This document shows positions 1 to 10,818 of a stretch of DNA of 49,182 bases, piece after piece (the stretch's first letter is position 1; every line of letters begins with the position of its first letter). The notes under the pieces are model-generated. The model saw nothing but the letters and a program-made list of their open reading frames with translations. It did not search any database and had not been told where the DNA came from. The DNA comes from Priapulus caudatus (taxonomy: Eukaryota; Priapulida; Priapulimorpha; Priapulimorphida; Priapulidae). Where the stretch lies: positions 263,987-313,168 of the forward strand of contig NW_014577203.1 in the NCBI RefSeq assembly GCF_000485595.1, written 5' to 3'. The translations under genes were made by a program, and so were the position numbers.

Positions 1-849
1 CTTGAATCTTGAATCTTGAGTGTAGAATACTTGACTTAGGCCTATTGTATAGGCCATAGCCGTTCTCAGCTCGTCAACAGCGCCACACTGTGTTGAAACC
101 TCACACTTTTGTACTTGGCGGCAGATTAAACTCCAGGTTCAACCTTGATCCATCCTTGATCCAGGTAAAAATGCACTGAACTCCTGCATCGAGGTTCAAC
201 TAATTAAACTATTTAAAAAATTTCAACTCAAAAATGTTTTGTTCAACTAATTAATATTTTATCCACAATAGTTTAAATAGAATTATTTTTTGCGAGTTGA
301 ATTCTTTAAAATCTCAAAATAGCTAATTTTGTGAGTTGAAATCTGTAAAAGATAACATGCATGAAATAGCGGAAATACGTGAATGTGTTTCATCAGATTC
401 TCATCATCATCTTCATCATTCTGGCCGAAAGTGCGAGCTTTCAACACAGTGTGGCGCTGACTTGAGTCGATCTGCTGAAAGTGAGAATGGCATGTCAAGT
501 ATTTGAAAAATTTAATACTGAAAATCAAAGGTGAAAATGAGGTGAAAAATCTGGGGTCAGAGGCATTTTCTGAGGGTAGGTCGGTGACCAAAAACAAGCA
601 ATTTTTTTACTTGGCCTAAGAAATCTCTCAACCTACCCCTTATGACTATGCCAGTTTAAGTTAGCCTTTTGACTAAAATCTGTCTGACTGAGATTGTGAC
701 TTCAGTGGTACGCCCCTGAAAAGAATTCGACGATCAGCCTGCATGAAATCATCACAGGCCTACAATGTATAATTTATTTTGATAATTAGATTAAAATAGA
801 CATTTCCTTGAGTTTTATTTTCATTGCTTTCATTTTTCTTTCATTTTAG
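1..849. other. Non-coding upstream/intronic sequence
   Basis: No convincing coding sequence is seen. The first 20 bases are a short direct repeat built on CTTGAAT. The segment ends in a strong pyrimidine tract followed by AG at 848-849, which reads as a 3' splice site for the exon that begins at 850. At least one more 5' exon of the MULE-type gene should therefore lie in or before this stretch, but I could not identify it. Confidence 0.5.
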
Positions 850-3748
850 AGAGCCCTTCCGCATGATTATGAATATCATGTGTGCAACTTTAAAGCACTG
901 GAAAATGAAAATGGATTTCATTCAGAATTCCGGGTCAATATTGGAGATGCGGATGGAGCCCAAAAATGGTTGAAGGAGTACACAGAAACAAGCAAGGTTA
1001 CATTCCGAGTACTGGCCACAAAGCCTGTTAAGGTTCCGAAGACTAATCTCTGGAAGACGTTCTATCGCTGCCAACATAATACACTGCCTCGGACATCAAC
1101 AGCTAACTTGAAAAGAGGATGCAAGAACACACAGTGTACTGCACAAATGGATTTAACAGTAAAGAAGTTGCCAGGGAAGCGTTGTAGGTAAGTTGCGTAC
1201 AGTACAAAAGTTCATCCTGAAGGAGTGCCAAAGGAGATAACAATAATAACATAGACATACATCTAATTAAAAATGTAGTATACCGCATTGAACAATTTAT
1301 GTGCGGTAACACATTTTTTCCCAGAGTTTTGGAGGGGTATATTGTGAAAATATTTGGTTATTATAGGTGATCTCTCTTGCTGGACACTAAGGTACACAGG
1401 TAATATTAATAATTAAACTTATTCCTAAAAAACGACTTGTTTGGAAAATTTGGCAGTCGAGATTAATTCTATGCTTCTTTTTCAGGGCTAAAACAGTAGC
1501 CCCTCATCTTCCCACTTTTCCAATGGTTGTGCGACTCCATCACGTTCATAATCATCTGATTGAGAGCGCTGATACCCTGAAATTCAGAGATGTTTCGGAA
1601 GCAACAGTGACCAAATTCAAAGACCTGTTTTCCAGAGACCACTCCCCATCCACTGCCTTGAATACCCACAAGCTTGATATGCAGTTGGAGTATGGATCTG
1701 ACTACGTTTATGAGGCTGCTGATAGGTCAAAGTGTCCTGACTTAAGGTTCTGCTATACGTAAGTTTATTTTTAGATGGTTTTCTTTTGCACATGTTCATG
1801 CATACTAACATGTCGTGTACAATGTACTCACAGTCACAGGGTTCATACTGGTTTTGGAAATTGTAGGAAATGGCAGTCCTTTCCAGGACCTAAGTCTTTA
1901 AAAACATGATAGTCTTCTCAGTGATGATCACAGGCATGACTAGTGATAGTTCGTAATACAGGTGGCTACTTGACTTGTTCGCGACTCTTTTTTTGGCAGC
2001 CGGTGAGCATTATTCATTTGGAATTAGGTTTTAGTGCTTTCGAATAGTGCGGAAATTCTGCCCACCCCAAACTGTACGAAAACCGTGTTGTGCAATTTAC
2101 GACGAGCTTACAGTTACAGTACTCCATGTCATAGTGATCTGTAGTGAGTTGATTGGCAAGATTCTGAGAATCATGGCTGAGTGATACGTATGTGAGTAGC
2201 TAGTATCACTGATCTAACGAACTTGGCGAATTTTTATTGAAACTTTTTTGATACAAATCATTTGTTATCACACACCAACACAAATAAAATAAAAATGAAA
2301 GCTGTGGGAACTGGAGCCAGACATGTGCTGTGCATAAATTGGAGTGAACAAATGAGTGAGTGTGGACTTTGTTGAAAATTTTAGGAATGCTATTGTGAAT
2401 GATCAGTATTGTTCTTATATTCCATTCCAGCTTGTACGAAAAGCATTCAAGAAAAGCTATGGAGCTACATCTGTTGAAAGATGATCCTGGACTTAGAGGG
2501 TGCCGATTCAAGTCATACAATGGAGGTGAGCAGGGCGAGGAGTGTGCCAAATTAGAACAGATAGACAATAAGCTTGTAATCGCAATTTGCACACCATTGA
2601 TGAAACGAATTCATCAAAAGCATGAATACAGTGGCGAACTAGTGTTTATTGACGCTTCGGGGGGTATGGACAGGTATGATTGCCGCATTTTTATGCTTTT
2701 GACGCATAGTTCAGCTGGAGGATTGCCTTTGGGGTGTCTGATTACGACGTCAGAAACACGGGAGTGCATCACTGCTGCACTAAAACTGTTTCTAGGCATT
2801 GCTCCTAAAGATGCATTTTATGGGCGTGGAACATTGGGCCCTCTAGTGTTCATATCTGATGACAGTAATGCAGAAAGGAGTAGTCTTCGTGATGTCTTCC
2901 CGCAGGCAACATTGATATTGTGTGTGTTCCATCTTCTCCAGGCCATTTGGAGATTCTTGTGGGAGGCGAAAAATAGCATCCAAAAGGAACATCGTCCTCA
3001 TCTGCTATTTCTTGTCAAAACCATGACGTACGCCACCTCAAAGGAGGCACTAGAAGCAGCCTACACCGAACTAACAAACAGTGATGTGGCAGAAATGTAC
3101 CCGAAGTACATCCAACATTGCGAGCATTTGTATGATCGTCGTGCAGAATGGGCCCTATGTTATAGGGAAGAATTACCCGTCAGAGGCAATAATACAAAAA
3201 ATTACGCTGAGGCGGCCATGCGCATCTTGAAGGACAAAGTATTTGAACGAGTTAAAGCATACAATGCAGTGCAGTTGCTAGATTTTTTGCTGACTAGGAT
3301 GACAAGTTACTATGAGAGGCGGTTGACTGACCTTGCGAATGGTTGTATTGATGTCACTGTGTCGCAGAAGTACCTCCCTGGCGGTGCTGTCATCCCAAAA
3401 GAGATGGTGACAAAAACTGGTCCTGATACCTTCGAATGCAGAAGTCAATCAAAAGAGGATGTGACTTACTACATTGAAATGTCAATTTCACTGTGCACTT
3501 GCTGTGCTGGTATCAATGGTGCACCTTGTAAGCACCAATATGCTGTTGTCCGCCATTTCAATGTCTCATCGTTGAATTTTCTTCCCCTCAATGATCCAGT
3601 GATGCGTCAACACTTGCTGTACCTTGCTACAGGAATGGAAAATGTCCGTCCTGGTTGGTTTACCAGCCTTACAGGAGGTGTCAATCATAAACCAGTAGAA
3701 CTTGAAGAGGACAATGCTGTTGATTCGTGTGACAATGTTTTCCTATAA
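850..3748 (+). CDS. MULE-type transposase-like protein with SWIM finger (spliced, 5' end not found)
   Basis: Three exons are supported: 850-1187, 1486-1758 and 2431-3748. Both introns begin GTAAGT or GTAAGTT and end in a pyrimidine tract plus AG, and the phases match (phase 2 at both junctions). Exons 1-2 encode a zinc cluster of the FAR1/FLYWCH/WRKY-GCM kind (FYRC, then a GC...C pair, then HHVHNH). Exon 3 encodes a MULE DDE core: Asp in FIDASGG (2651), Asp in ISDDSN (2858) followed by CVFHLLQA, and Glu in NNTKNYAEA (3209). A SWIM finger (CTCCAGINGAPCKH, about 3490-3545) follows. This order is typical of Mutator-like transposases and of host genes derived from them. Exon 1 has no in-frame ATG, so the start lies in an upstream exon. 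The frame ends at 3746-3748, but coding continues in another frame (next entry). No flanking terminal inverted repeats were seen, so it may be a domesticated gene or an old element. Confidence 0.8.
1188..1485 (+). other. Intron of MULE-type gene
   Basis: It starts GTAAGT and ends TTCTTTTTCAG. Removing it joins the zinc-cluster reading frame in phase 2. No other gene is seen inside. Confidence 0.75.
1759..2430 (+). other. Intron of MULE-type gene
   Basis: It starts GTAAGTT and ends ATTCCATTCCAG. Removing it joins the zinc-cluster exon to the transposase-core exon in phase 2. Nothing else is recognised within its 672 bases. Confidence 0.75.
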
Positions 3749-4392
3749 GTGATGATGATATGGATGTGCCACTTAGCGATGCTCCTGGTACCAGTATGTC
3801 GACCAGTACTAGTGTACACTCACTAAATTTGCAGAGACAGCTGCAAAACAAGTTCAACGACTGGAATAATAACAGCATGAGTATGGACCAGGTAACAACG
3901 GTTACTGAGGCAAATGGTGAGAGTGAAAAGGTTGCTTCACTGGAATCGGCACTCATGGAGTGCACTAAAAATCTTGTGTCTATTCTGCGAGACAATCCAG
4001 AAGAACTCATTGGACCAATAGACACATTTGTAACTCAATACAATTCCCTCAAGACTAATACAGCTCTTGTAAGTGCATTAAAAACCTTTGGGAAGTACAC
4101 AGGTGCAAGTTTGTCCCTAACTGAGGCCAGAAAGAAGAGACTTAACCGAAAAAGGGGTACCGCCATTGGGGTGCAGCCTGCTGCTGTGAGTCGCCGGACA
4201 CATGTCCTTGGGGGTCGCAGATGCCTCCAAACCGGTCGCAAGGTGAATGGTGTTTGCGAATCGCGCAAACGCATGATGAAGGACACTTGTCAGTTGATGC
4301 CAAAGAAAAAGCCAGGAAAAGCTCCCCATTCTCTCAGTCAGTGCGTCACAAACAATGAAAATATTGGAAGAAACAAGTCTTCTAAGTGGTAG
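3733..4392 (+). CDS. C-terminal tail of the MULE-type protein, in a shifted frame
   Basis: A frame open from 3733 continues the MULE-type protein after its stop at 3746-3748. The two frames overlap at 3733-3748, around a TTTTCC run. The shifted frame begins with an acidic stretch (SDDDMD), is rich in Ser/Thr/Asn, and ends in a basic tail (RKKRLNRKRG, and KKKPGK) that could be a nuclear-localisation signal. No catalytic domain is visible. The simplest reading is a one-base deletion or base-calling error in one continuous gene. A separate downstream gene is less likely, because the first ATG of this frame (3760) lies only 11 bases past the stop. The frame ends with TAG at 4390-4392. Confidence 0.6.
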   Translation, partial: QCFPISDDDMDVPLSDAPGTSMSTSTSVHSLNLQRQLQNKFNDWNNNSMSMDQVTTVTEANGESEKVASLESALMECTKNLVSILRDNPEELIGPIDTFVTQYNSLKTNTALVSALKTFGKYTGASLSLTEARKKRLNRKRGTAIGVQPAAVSRRTHVLGGRRCLQTGRKVNGVCESRKRMMKDTCQLMPKKKPGKAPHSLSQCVTNNENIGRNKSSKW

Positions 4393-4440
4393 AACATGGA
4401 AAAGTTATTGAGTGTGTGCTGAAAATGAGATTTATGTCAA

Positions 4441-5722
4441 TGGTAGCCCACAGGTTTTTAGAATTTCTTTAATTTACTACAGTGCTGTCTGACATAAAAT
4501 TTACAGGGATCTTATTCTGTCTCCTCCCGTTTTGCAAAGACACAATTACGACCTGTGCAATCCATAAGTACTAGTACTTGCTGCCATCTGTAAAATGATG
4601 ATCTCACGTGGAAGACTCTTGAGTAAGAGATCAATACCTCATATTGATTTCATTTAATTGAACTTATATATAGATTGTGAACCACTGTACAAGTGTAGTT
4701 ATATTTTCCAACATCTCTTACAAAAGGTTCCAGCGAGTCTATGAAGGGCCGTAACCTGTATAACCAGTTGAATCACAACACTGGTATGTACATTTTTCAA
4801 TTAAAATTGGCATCTCATCAAGTACATGTAAGGAACTATAAGGAACTCTATTTGTTATACTCTTGTATGTAGGTACAATTAATGTATAAGGTAAATGAGA
4901 AATATTGACCTGGAATTTTTATCGAAATCAGATATCTTTTTAAGAATAGCTGTAACACTGTTGTCATTATAAGTTGCAACAAAATTTATGTAATGATGAT
5001 TTGTAGAAGAGGTAAACAAGAAGTTTATTGATTAATAAAGTTTTTATTTTGGAATAGCTTTTTACTGGTTCTCATTACCTGTTCTTGGTGTTACATGTGA
5101 GTGAAACTGAGATCCAGCAGAATTGATTTTCCATGAGGGGATTTATGCCATAAAAGTTAATTCTGATGAATTTTGGTCTTCTCCGAATGTGCTGAATAAC
5201 AAAGCACATACAGTACACCTAAAGCACATGGAGTAATCGCGGTTATAGCGTGGTTGGTATAATGCATTATCTTTAATTTATAATCATAATAATTGTAAAC
5301 GTCACTCTTTAAAACAAAGGGCATTACCTTGATCATAGCAGTAGGCTTATAGAGACAGCCAATATATTGCCAGGGTTACAACCACTTGGAACTGTTTGTT
5401 TAACTGTCAAAAGAACAGGAGGACACCACTTAAATCAGAATCGACCTTATTTTGCCCAAAATAATGAGGCTTTGCATTCTCTGCCAGGTGGGTAGGCCTT
5501 TGGCAGTAGTGATTCCACTACACCCGCAAGATTTCTGAACAGCAGTGCATGTAGATGCCAGAAATCTATGATATATAGGACATCCACGATTAATTTAATC
5601 AATTTAATGATAAAATTAGAAAGAAAAAATGTTTTCAAAAAATAACCCTTAGTAGGATTCGAACCTCCCTTCACCTGTTCACGTGCAAACTCAGAAATAT
5701 TTGTCAACAAACACTCCACATA
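4441..5722 (+). repeat. Tandem duplication, first unit (3' flank of MULE-type gene)
   Basis: The sequence beginning TGGTAGCCCACAGG at 4441 is repeated almost unchanged from 5723. The unit is about 1282 bp and contains the probable 3'UTR, a poly(A) signal and about 700 bases beyond it. Differences are scattered substitutions and very short indels. No gene is seen in the unit. Confidence 0.9.
5034..5039 (+). terminator. Poly(A) signal AATAAA, first copy
   Basis: AATAAA is followed by a T-rich stretch (GTTTTTATTTT), about 640 bases after the MULE-type gene's stop. It is the most likely 3' end of that transcript. Confidence 0.5.
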
Positions 5723-7000
5723 TGGTAGCCCACAGGTTTTTAGAATTTCTTTAATTTATTACAGTGCTGTCTGACATAAAATTTACAGGGATCTTATTCT
5801 GTCTCCTCCCGTTTTGCAAAGACACAATTACGACCTGTGCAATCCATAAGTATACTAGTACTTGCTGCCATCTGTAAAATGATGATCTCACGTGGAGGAC
5901 TCTTGAGTAACAGATCAATACCTTATATTGATTTCATTTAATTGAACTTATATATAGATTGTGAACCACTGTACAAGTGTAGTTATATTTTCCAACATCC
6001 CTTACAAAAGGTTCCAGCGAGTCTATGGAGGGCCGTAACCTGTATAACCAGTTGAATCACAACACTGGTATGTACATTTTTCGATTAAAATTGGCATCTC
6101 ATCAAGTACATATAAGGAACTATAAGGAACTCTATTTGTTATACTCTTGCATGTAGGTACAGTTAATGTATAAGGTAAATGAGAAATATTGACCTGAAAT
6201 TTTTATCGAAATCAGATATCTTTTTAAGAATAGCTGCATGTAACACTGTTGTCATTATAATTAGTTGCAACAAAATTTATGCAATAATAATTTGTAGAAG
6301 AGGTAAACAAGAAGTTTATTGATTAATAAAGTTTTTATTTAGGAATAGTTTTTTACTGGTTCTCATTACCTGTTCTTGGTGTTACATGTGAGTGAAACTG
6401 AGATCCAGTAGAATTGATTTTCCATGAGGGGATTTATGCCATGAAAGTTAATTCTGATAAATTTTGGTTTTCTCCGAATGTGCTGAATAACAAAGCACAT
6501 ACAGTACACCTAAAGCACACGGAGTAATCGCGGTTATAGCGTGGTTGGTATAATGCATTATCTTTAATTTATAATCATAATAATTGTAAACGTCACTCCT
6601 TAAAACAAAGGGCATTACCCTGATCATAGCAGTAGGCTTATAGAGACAGCCAATATATTGCCAGGGTTACAACCACTTGGAACTGTTTGTTTAACTGTCA
6701 AAAGAACAGGAAGACACCCCTTAAATCAGAATCGACCTTATTTTGCCCAAAATAATGAGGCTTTGCATTCTCTGCCAGGTGGGTAGGCCTTTGTCCAGTA
6801 CACCCGCAAGATTTCTGAACAGCAGTGCATGTAGATGCCAGAAATCTATGATATATAGGACATTCACGATTAATTTAATCAATTTAATGATAAAATAAAA
6901 ATAAAAAAAGTTTTCAAAAAATAACCCTTAGTAGGATTCGAACCTCCCTTCACCTGTTCACGTGCAAACTCAGAAATATTTGTCAACAAACGCTCCACGT
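5723..7000 (+). repeat. Tandem duplication, second unit
   Basis: Second, slightly diverged copy of 4441-5722 in direct orientation. It ends where the match to CTCCAC stops at about 7000. It lacks a short piece present in the first unit after GGTAGGCCTTTG. Confidence 0.9.
6325..6330 (+). terminator. Poly(A) signal AATAAA, duplicated copy
   Basis: Counterpart of the signal at 5034, carried along in the tandem duplication. It would offer a second, more distal 3' end for the same transcript. Confidence 0.3.
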
Positions 7001-7012
7001 GCATATGTAAAA

Positions 7013-7100
7013 TACCAACTGCGATTGACCAATCAGAAGGCTAGAAATATTTCCTATACCAACTGCGATTGACCAATCAGAAGGCTAGAAATATTTGCTA
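7013..7100 (+). repeat. Two 44-bp tandem units
   Basis: TACCAACTGCGATTGACCAA starts at 7013 and again at 7057, and both units run on to CTAGAAATATTT with one difference. No coding content. Confidence 0.9.
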
Positions 7101-7318
7101 TGGCAATCCTGTTTGGGAATTGTAAATTCGCCCCCCGGACGCCCCGCGGGTCCCTCTTTGCCCATTTCTAGGTTTTCATAACGAATTTATATACATATAA
7201 GTAAACCTTTATCAGAAAAACTAGCCCTAAAATAATTGGAATGAAATTTTTTATGGCACTTTGAAATTAAAGGGTTGGGGTCCGGACCACCGAACCCCCC
7301 CCCCTAGATCCGCCCCTG
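7101..7318. mobile_element. Terminal fragment of a hAT-like non-autonomous element
   Basis: The right edge reads CTAGATCCGCCCCTG, whose reverse complement begins CAGGGGCGGATCTAG. A nearly identical left edge occurs at 38542. CAGGG-type ends are typical of hAT elements. The inner sequence has C/G runs and no coding frame. The opposite end was not found, so the left boundary is arbitrary. Confidence 0.4.
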
Positions 7319-7660
7319 TACGAGGTTTGGCTTTATATTGAAGGATTCACCTTTCACCCATATATAGGGTGTCTAACACAATAAGAACTTAGTTTCCGTG
7401 TCTTGATCGTCGTCGTAGGTGAGTGTTCATTATGGTGCATATACACGCAGTGGATAACGACGACATGAACACGTAAACCCTTTGGGCGAGGTTTGTGTGC
7501 TCTTGGTAACGTCTATGTGATACCATATGTCTTGTGAAAGCAAACAACAATTTAGTAGCACGTACAGCACCTGTACACACAGACGTCCCATGTTCGGAGA
7601 AATCATGTATAGCTACATATCACTGTATCACTGATTTCCAATGTTGTGCGTTCTTTCCAG
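7319..7660. other. Non-coding, probable intron before LicD-like exon
   Basis: No coding similarity is recognised. It ends GTTGTGCGTTCTTTCCAG, a good 3' splice site for the exon starting at 7661. A GTGAGT-type donor is present near 7416, but the sequence before it gives no recognisable exon. Confidence 0.4.
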
Positions 7661-8351
7661 GTTCATACATGTGCCATGACTTACTACCTTAGGACGACGA
7701 CATTGACATCGTGGTAAAGGTTGGCGAGCGACGTCACGCCGAGAAGTTATTGCTCAGCCTAGCACCGGAATACACAATCACAAACCATACCGAAAAAAAT
7801 ACAACAAGTTTCACCTGAAGAGCACACCGAAGAAGTGGAAGTACGCGTGGTCATGGCCCTTTATTGACATATCCTTCTACGACGAGAATTCGACGCATGT
7901 CTGGGAGCACCACAGGCGCAAGACACCACATCGAGTTTACCCGAAAGCGATGGTATTCCCATTGCATCAGCGACCCTATGGCCCATATATGTTCCCTTCC
8001 CCTCGGGACACGCTTGGCTTTTTGAAGCACTCTATCAATGGCTCCAATGATAACAAGAAAGTATTCACATGCGGTAATCAGGGCTGGCGTCACCAATCTG
8101 AGACAAGTTTCAAGAAGAAGCCAGTATCCTGCAAAGAAATCCTGAAAGAATATCCCCATGTTTATAGACGGAAAGCCACCGAAGGGGGCGCCGTTACAGA
8201 AACATTGATGCTAAATGGCACAGCTGTTTATTCGCGTGTCATAGCGGAGCCGGATCATCTAATCACCAACGGCGCTTATAGTTTCGAATTAGAGCCATTG
8301 ACGAGCTCTACAAAGACGAACATTCCGATAAATATCACTGCGCATAGCTAA
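7661..8351 (+). pseudogene. LicD/fukutin-like protein, last exon, broken
   Basis: LicD-family proteins are nucleotidyltransferase-fold enzymes acting on phosphocholine or phospho-sugar substrates; animal relatives include fukutin and related Golgi proteins. The exon begins after a good acceptor (AG at 7659-7660). The first frame gives a DDDIDI catalytic motif (about 7693-7710). An in-frame TAG at 7690-7692 sits directly before it, where the family usually has tryptophan. A second break lies in the seven-A run at 7793-7799. After it the frame stays open to 8351 and carries WSWPFIDISFYDEN, then VFPLHQRPYGPYMFPSPRD, both characteristic of the family's C-terminal half. Two lesions suggest a pseudogene, although the homopolymer break could be a sequencing error. 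Upstream exons were not found. Confidence 0.65.
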
Positions 8352-8866
8352 ACGGTCTCTCTAACGCAGCCATTTGATCACGTTGACTGTGATAAGTACC
8401 CTCTATGTACGTTGCCGTTATTATGTGCGCTTTGTCGCCTTAGTTATATATTTACGCATCGAAATCTTCCTTTTCAAACTTAATTTTACTACGAACAGCT
8501 CTGATAAAGTAAGTTATCCCTCTACAACCGCGGGGGTCACAAATTTACATACGGCCTGGAATTCAGTAAGCATATTCTTTGTTAAATGTTAAAACGAATA
8601 CTACTATTTTCCGTTTATATCGAAAAATGTCATCATGATGACGCTGGGTGCTGCCGATGCTGGGGTTGTTGATAGGATTGAGCCGATGCTTTTGAAACGC
8701 ACGACATCAAAACCGCATGATATTTAATCAAGTTAAATTACCTTTATTTACATTTGTCAGACAAAAATATAAAATTATATATTTATATAATAATTTGAGT
8801 AGTGTCGTTCTGTTTGTTCCTGCATAACTTCTAGGCGCGTGCGCGAATCTGGCTGAAATTTTTCGT
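8352..8866. other. Non-coding
   Basis: AT-rich 3' flank of the LicD-like exon, with a TATATTTATATAATAATTT stretch near 8770. No gene or structured element is recognised. Confidence 0.5.
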
Positions 8867-9085
8867 GCTTCATTCCTATGTATCAGGTTCGATTCTAATA
8901 CTTTGCCTTTTGTTATTTATTAGGTTAAATGTTTAAAAAAAACATATTTAGAATATCTAATGGAAAATCTCCATGGAAAACATGCACGATTCAGTTCACT
9001 TCCGCTAGGTGCGCTGGCTGTAGACTTACAAACACGCAACCACAGGCTAAAGGATACAGTAGTCTGTCACGTAACCTTGCAGTGG
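8867..9085 (+). repeat. Diverged copy of dispersed repeat A
   Basis: From CATTCCTATG through GGAAAATCTCC, CATGCACGATTCAGTT and CTTCCGCTAGGTGCGCTGG it follows the same order as 22978-23240 and 29069-29330, with clear substitutions. It is the most diverged copy of this repeat in the window and lies alone here. Confidence 0.7.
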
Positions 9086-9248
9086 ATTGATGGCCTGGCC
9101 TTAGCCTCGTTCTGTCGTTATTGCGGTTTTGCGACTGTTAAGGCTGCATTCGCTTACAGGCGTCAGTCGTAGCGAACGGCAGTCAAGCGTAAAATGAGCG
9201 ACTGGTATTATACAGGTTAGCCCGCTGTCGTGAGCACCGCATCGCCCA

Positions 9249-10194
9249 ATAGAGTACGGCGAAGTGTGACGTCACGGTGGCATATGAACAATGACCCACT
9301 GGTTTCTAAACAACCCACTGGCTTCAGGCATAACATTAACACTGCGTGAAAATGTTGTTGCGTCCGTAAAACACGGAGTGTGTGCGCTGGCAGAGCAGGG
9401 CGTGTTAAAGGCATCGTAGGCTAATAGTCGATGCGTACGATATTTTAAAGTTAATGATTTTTTTATTTATTTTCTTTATTGTTATTTTTTTTATTTTTTT
9501 TCGTAGTTGTTTTCAACTGTCGCATTCTTGGGAAATCTATAAAAACTCAATAAATGATCTCAGACTGATGGTGTACAATTCGGTAGCAAACACGACATCA
9601 TTTTCAGCGGCAGTTTACAAGCCGCACTATGCGGCATGCCTACACGCTAATTTCTCCAGTACTAGACCTAGCAAATATCCTTCGTGTCATGCAGAATCAT
9701 AGGCTACCGTTATGACAAGAATAAACTGCTAGTTCCTCCCATTTCACTGCGCGTTGTCTTATAAAAGGCATTTGAAAATACTCCAATGTTGTTCAAATTT
9801 CTCTAATGTTGTTAACTGTTTCGCGTTGCTCTCCCAAGCAACGCGTGCAGCGGTGCTGCGTACAGCGGTACGGGTGTAGCAAAGACTAAAAACATGTTGA
9901 CGTCACCTAACGCTTTAAGGCTAAAGTTGCTTGGCAACAAGTCGGCGTTGGCGCCAGATTACCAGATTTCGCGCCTCTTTCTTGTGGGTTTAAGCAAACG
10001 CGCAGTGAAATGGAGGAACTAGAGTTTATTCTGCCATAAGTAGATGTGATTATGCATGACACGACAAGTATTTGCTAGTCTAGTAGTGGAGAATATTAGC
10101 ATTTGGATGCGCATAGTACGGCTTTAATGTTACCAGAGCATATGATTGTTTAGAACAGTGTGTTCGTTGTCAATGCAACCGTGACGACATCAAC

Positions 10195-10195
<1 letters not shown>
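9249..10195. mobile_element. Long-inverted-repeat MITE, ISL2EU-like family
   Basis: The left end AGAGTACGGCGAAGTG followed by TGACGTCACGGTGGCAT matches the end of the MITE at 30719. The right end is a degraded reverse complement (ATGCAACCGTGACGACATCA near 10172-10192). An inner inverted repeat is clear: about 9596-9765 pairs with about 9990-10135 (for example GCTAGTTCCTCC against GGAGGAACTAG). No transposase is encoded. The right end runs into an AT microsatellite, so that boundary is uncertain. Confidence 0.6.
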
Positions 10196-10197
<2 letters not shown>

Positions 10198-10241
<44 letters not shown>

Positions 10242-10250
10242 ACATATCAT
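10198..10250. repeat. (TA)n microsatellite
   Basis: Nearly uninterrupted alternating TA, directly after the MITE's right arm. Confidence 0.95.
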
Positions 10251-10356
10251 CACTCTATATGATTGATAGGAATTTTGCACAAGGCAGAGATAGTGATCCG
10301 CTAGGGGACGGTTCTGATTGGCTAATGTTTGTCTGCTTGTTTTATTTTATTTTTTT

Positions 10357-10381
10357 NNNNNNNNNNNNNNNNNNNNNNNNN
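10357..10381. other. Assembly gap of 25 N
   Basis: Exactly 25 unknown bases after a T-rich stretch. The sequence to its right leads into the indel-rich copy of the duplicated block. Confidence 1.
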
Positions 10382-10485
10382 CGCATTTGCCAGGAGCCAC
10401 TACGCCGCTGGCCTGTGGGAATCAAGTTCCGCCTGCACGCTCGCATCTCAGAGCGCGCATATTTCTATCTTCAATCGTTATCTAT

Positions 10486-10562
10486 TTTTCCAGTCTATCT
10501 TATCTATCTATCTATCTATCTATCTAGCTATCTAATCTATCTATCTGCTCTATCTATCCATT
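10486..10562 (+). repeat. (ATCT)n microsatellite
   Basis: Interrupted tetranucleotide array (CTATCTATCTAT with a few breaks). Confidence 0.95.
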
Positions 10563-10706
10563 CGTCAAATGCTGAGCCTGTGACCCTTGACCTTGGCGGC
10601 TGAAAGGCCACTAAAAATCAATAGGGTTCCACCGCCCCCTAAGGTCCACCTCTGGGACAAGTTTGAAGTTTCTACTCTAACGGTTGCAAAAATATCGAGC
10701 AGACAG

Positions 10707-10748
10707 ACACACACACACACACGCACGCACGCACGCACACACGCAGGC

Positions 10749-10816
<68 letters not shown>

Positions 10817-10818
10817 AA
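10707..10818 (+). repeat. (CA)n microsatellite
   Basis: Long CA array with CGCA interruptions. Its end overlaps the point where the first copy of the duplicated block begins. Open frames across it are artefacts of the repeat. Confidence 0.95.

Noticed and set aside
283-597. Minus-strand 104-codon frame
   Set aside because: No recognisable domain and no splice or promoter support; it looks like chance.
5231-5260. A-box-like TAGCGTGGTTGG, possible tRNA or SINE head
   Set aside because: No B box follows in the same orientation at a plausible distance.
5648-5672. tRNA T-arm-like GGTTCGAATCC on the minus strand (repeated near 6930)
   Set aside because: No matching acceptor, D or anticodon stems can be drawn at tRNA spacing, and the T-stem itself has a mismatch.
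7851-8159. Minus-strand frame over the LicD-like exon
   Set aside because: It is the shadow of the plus-strand coding sequence, which carries clear family motifs.
10259-10603. Frames crossing the 25-N gap
   Set aside because: They depend on unknown bases and on the ATCT microsatellite.
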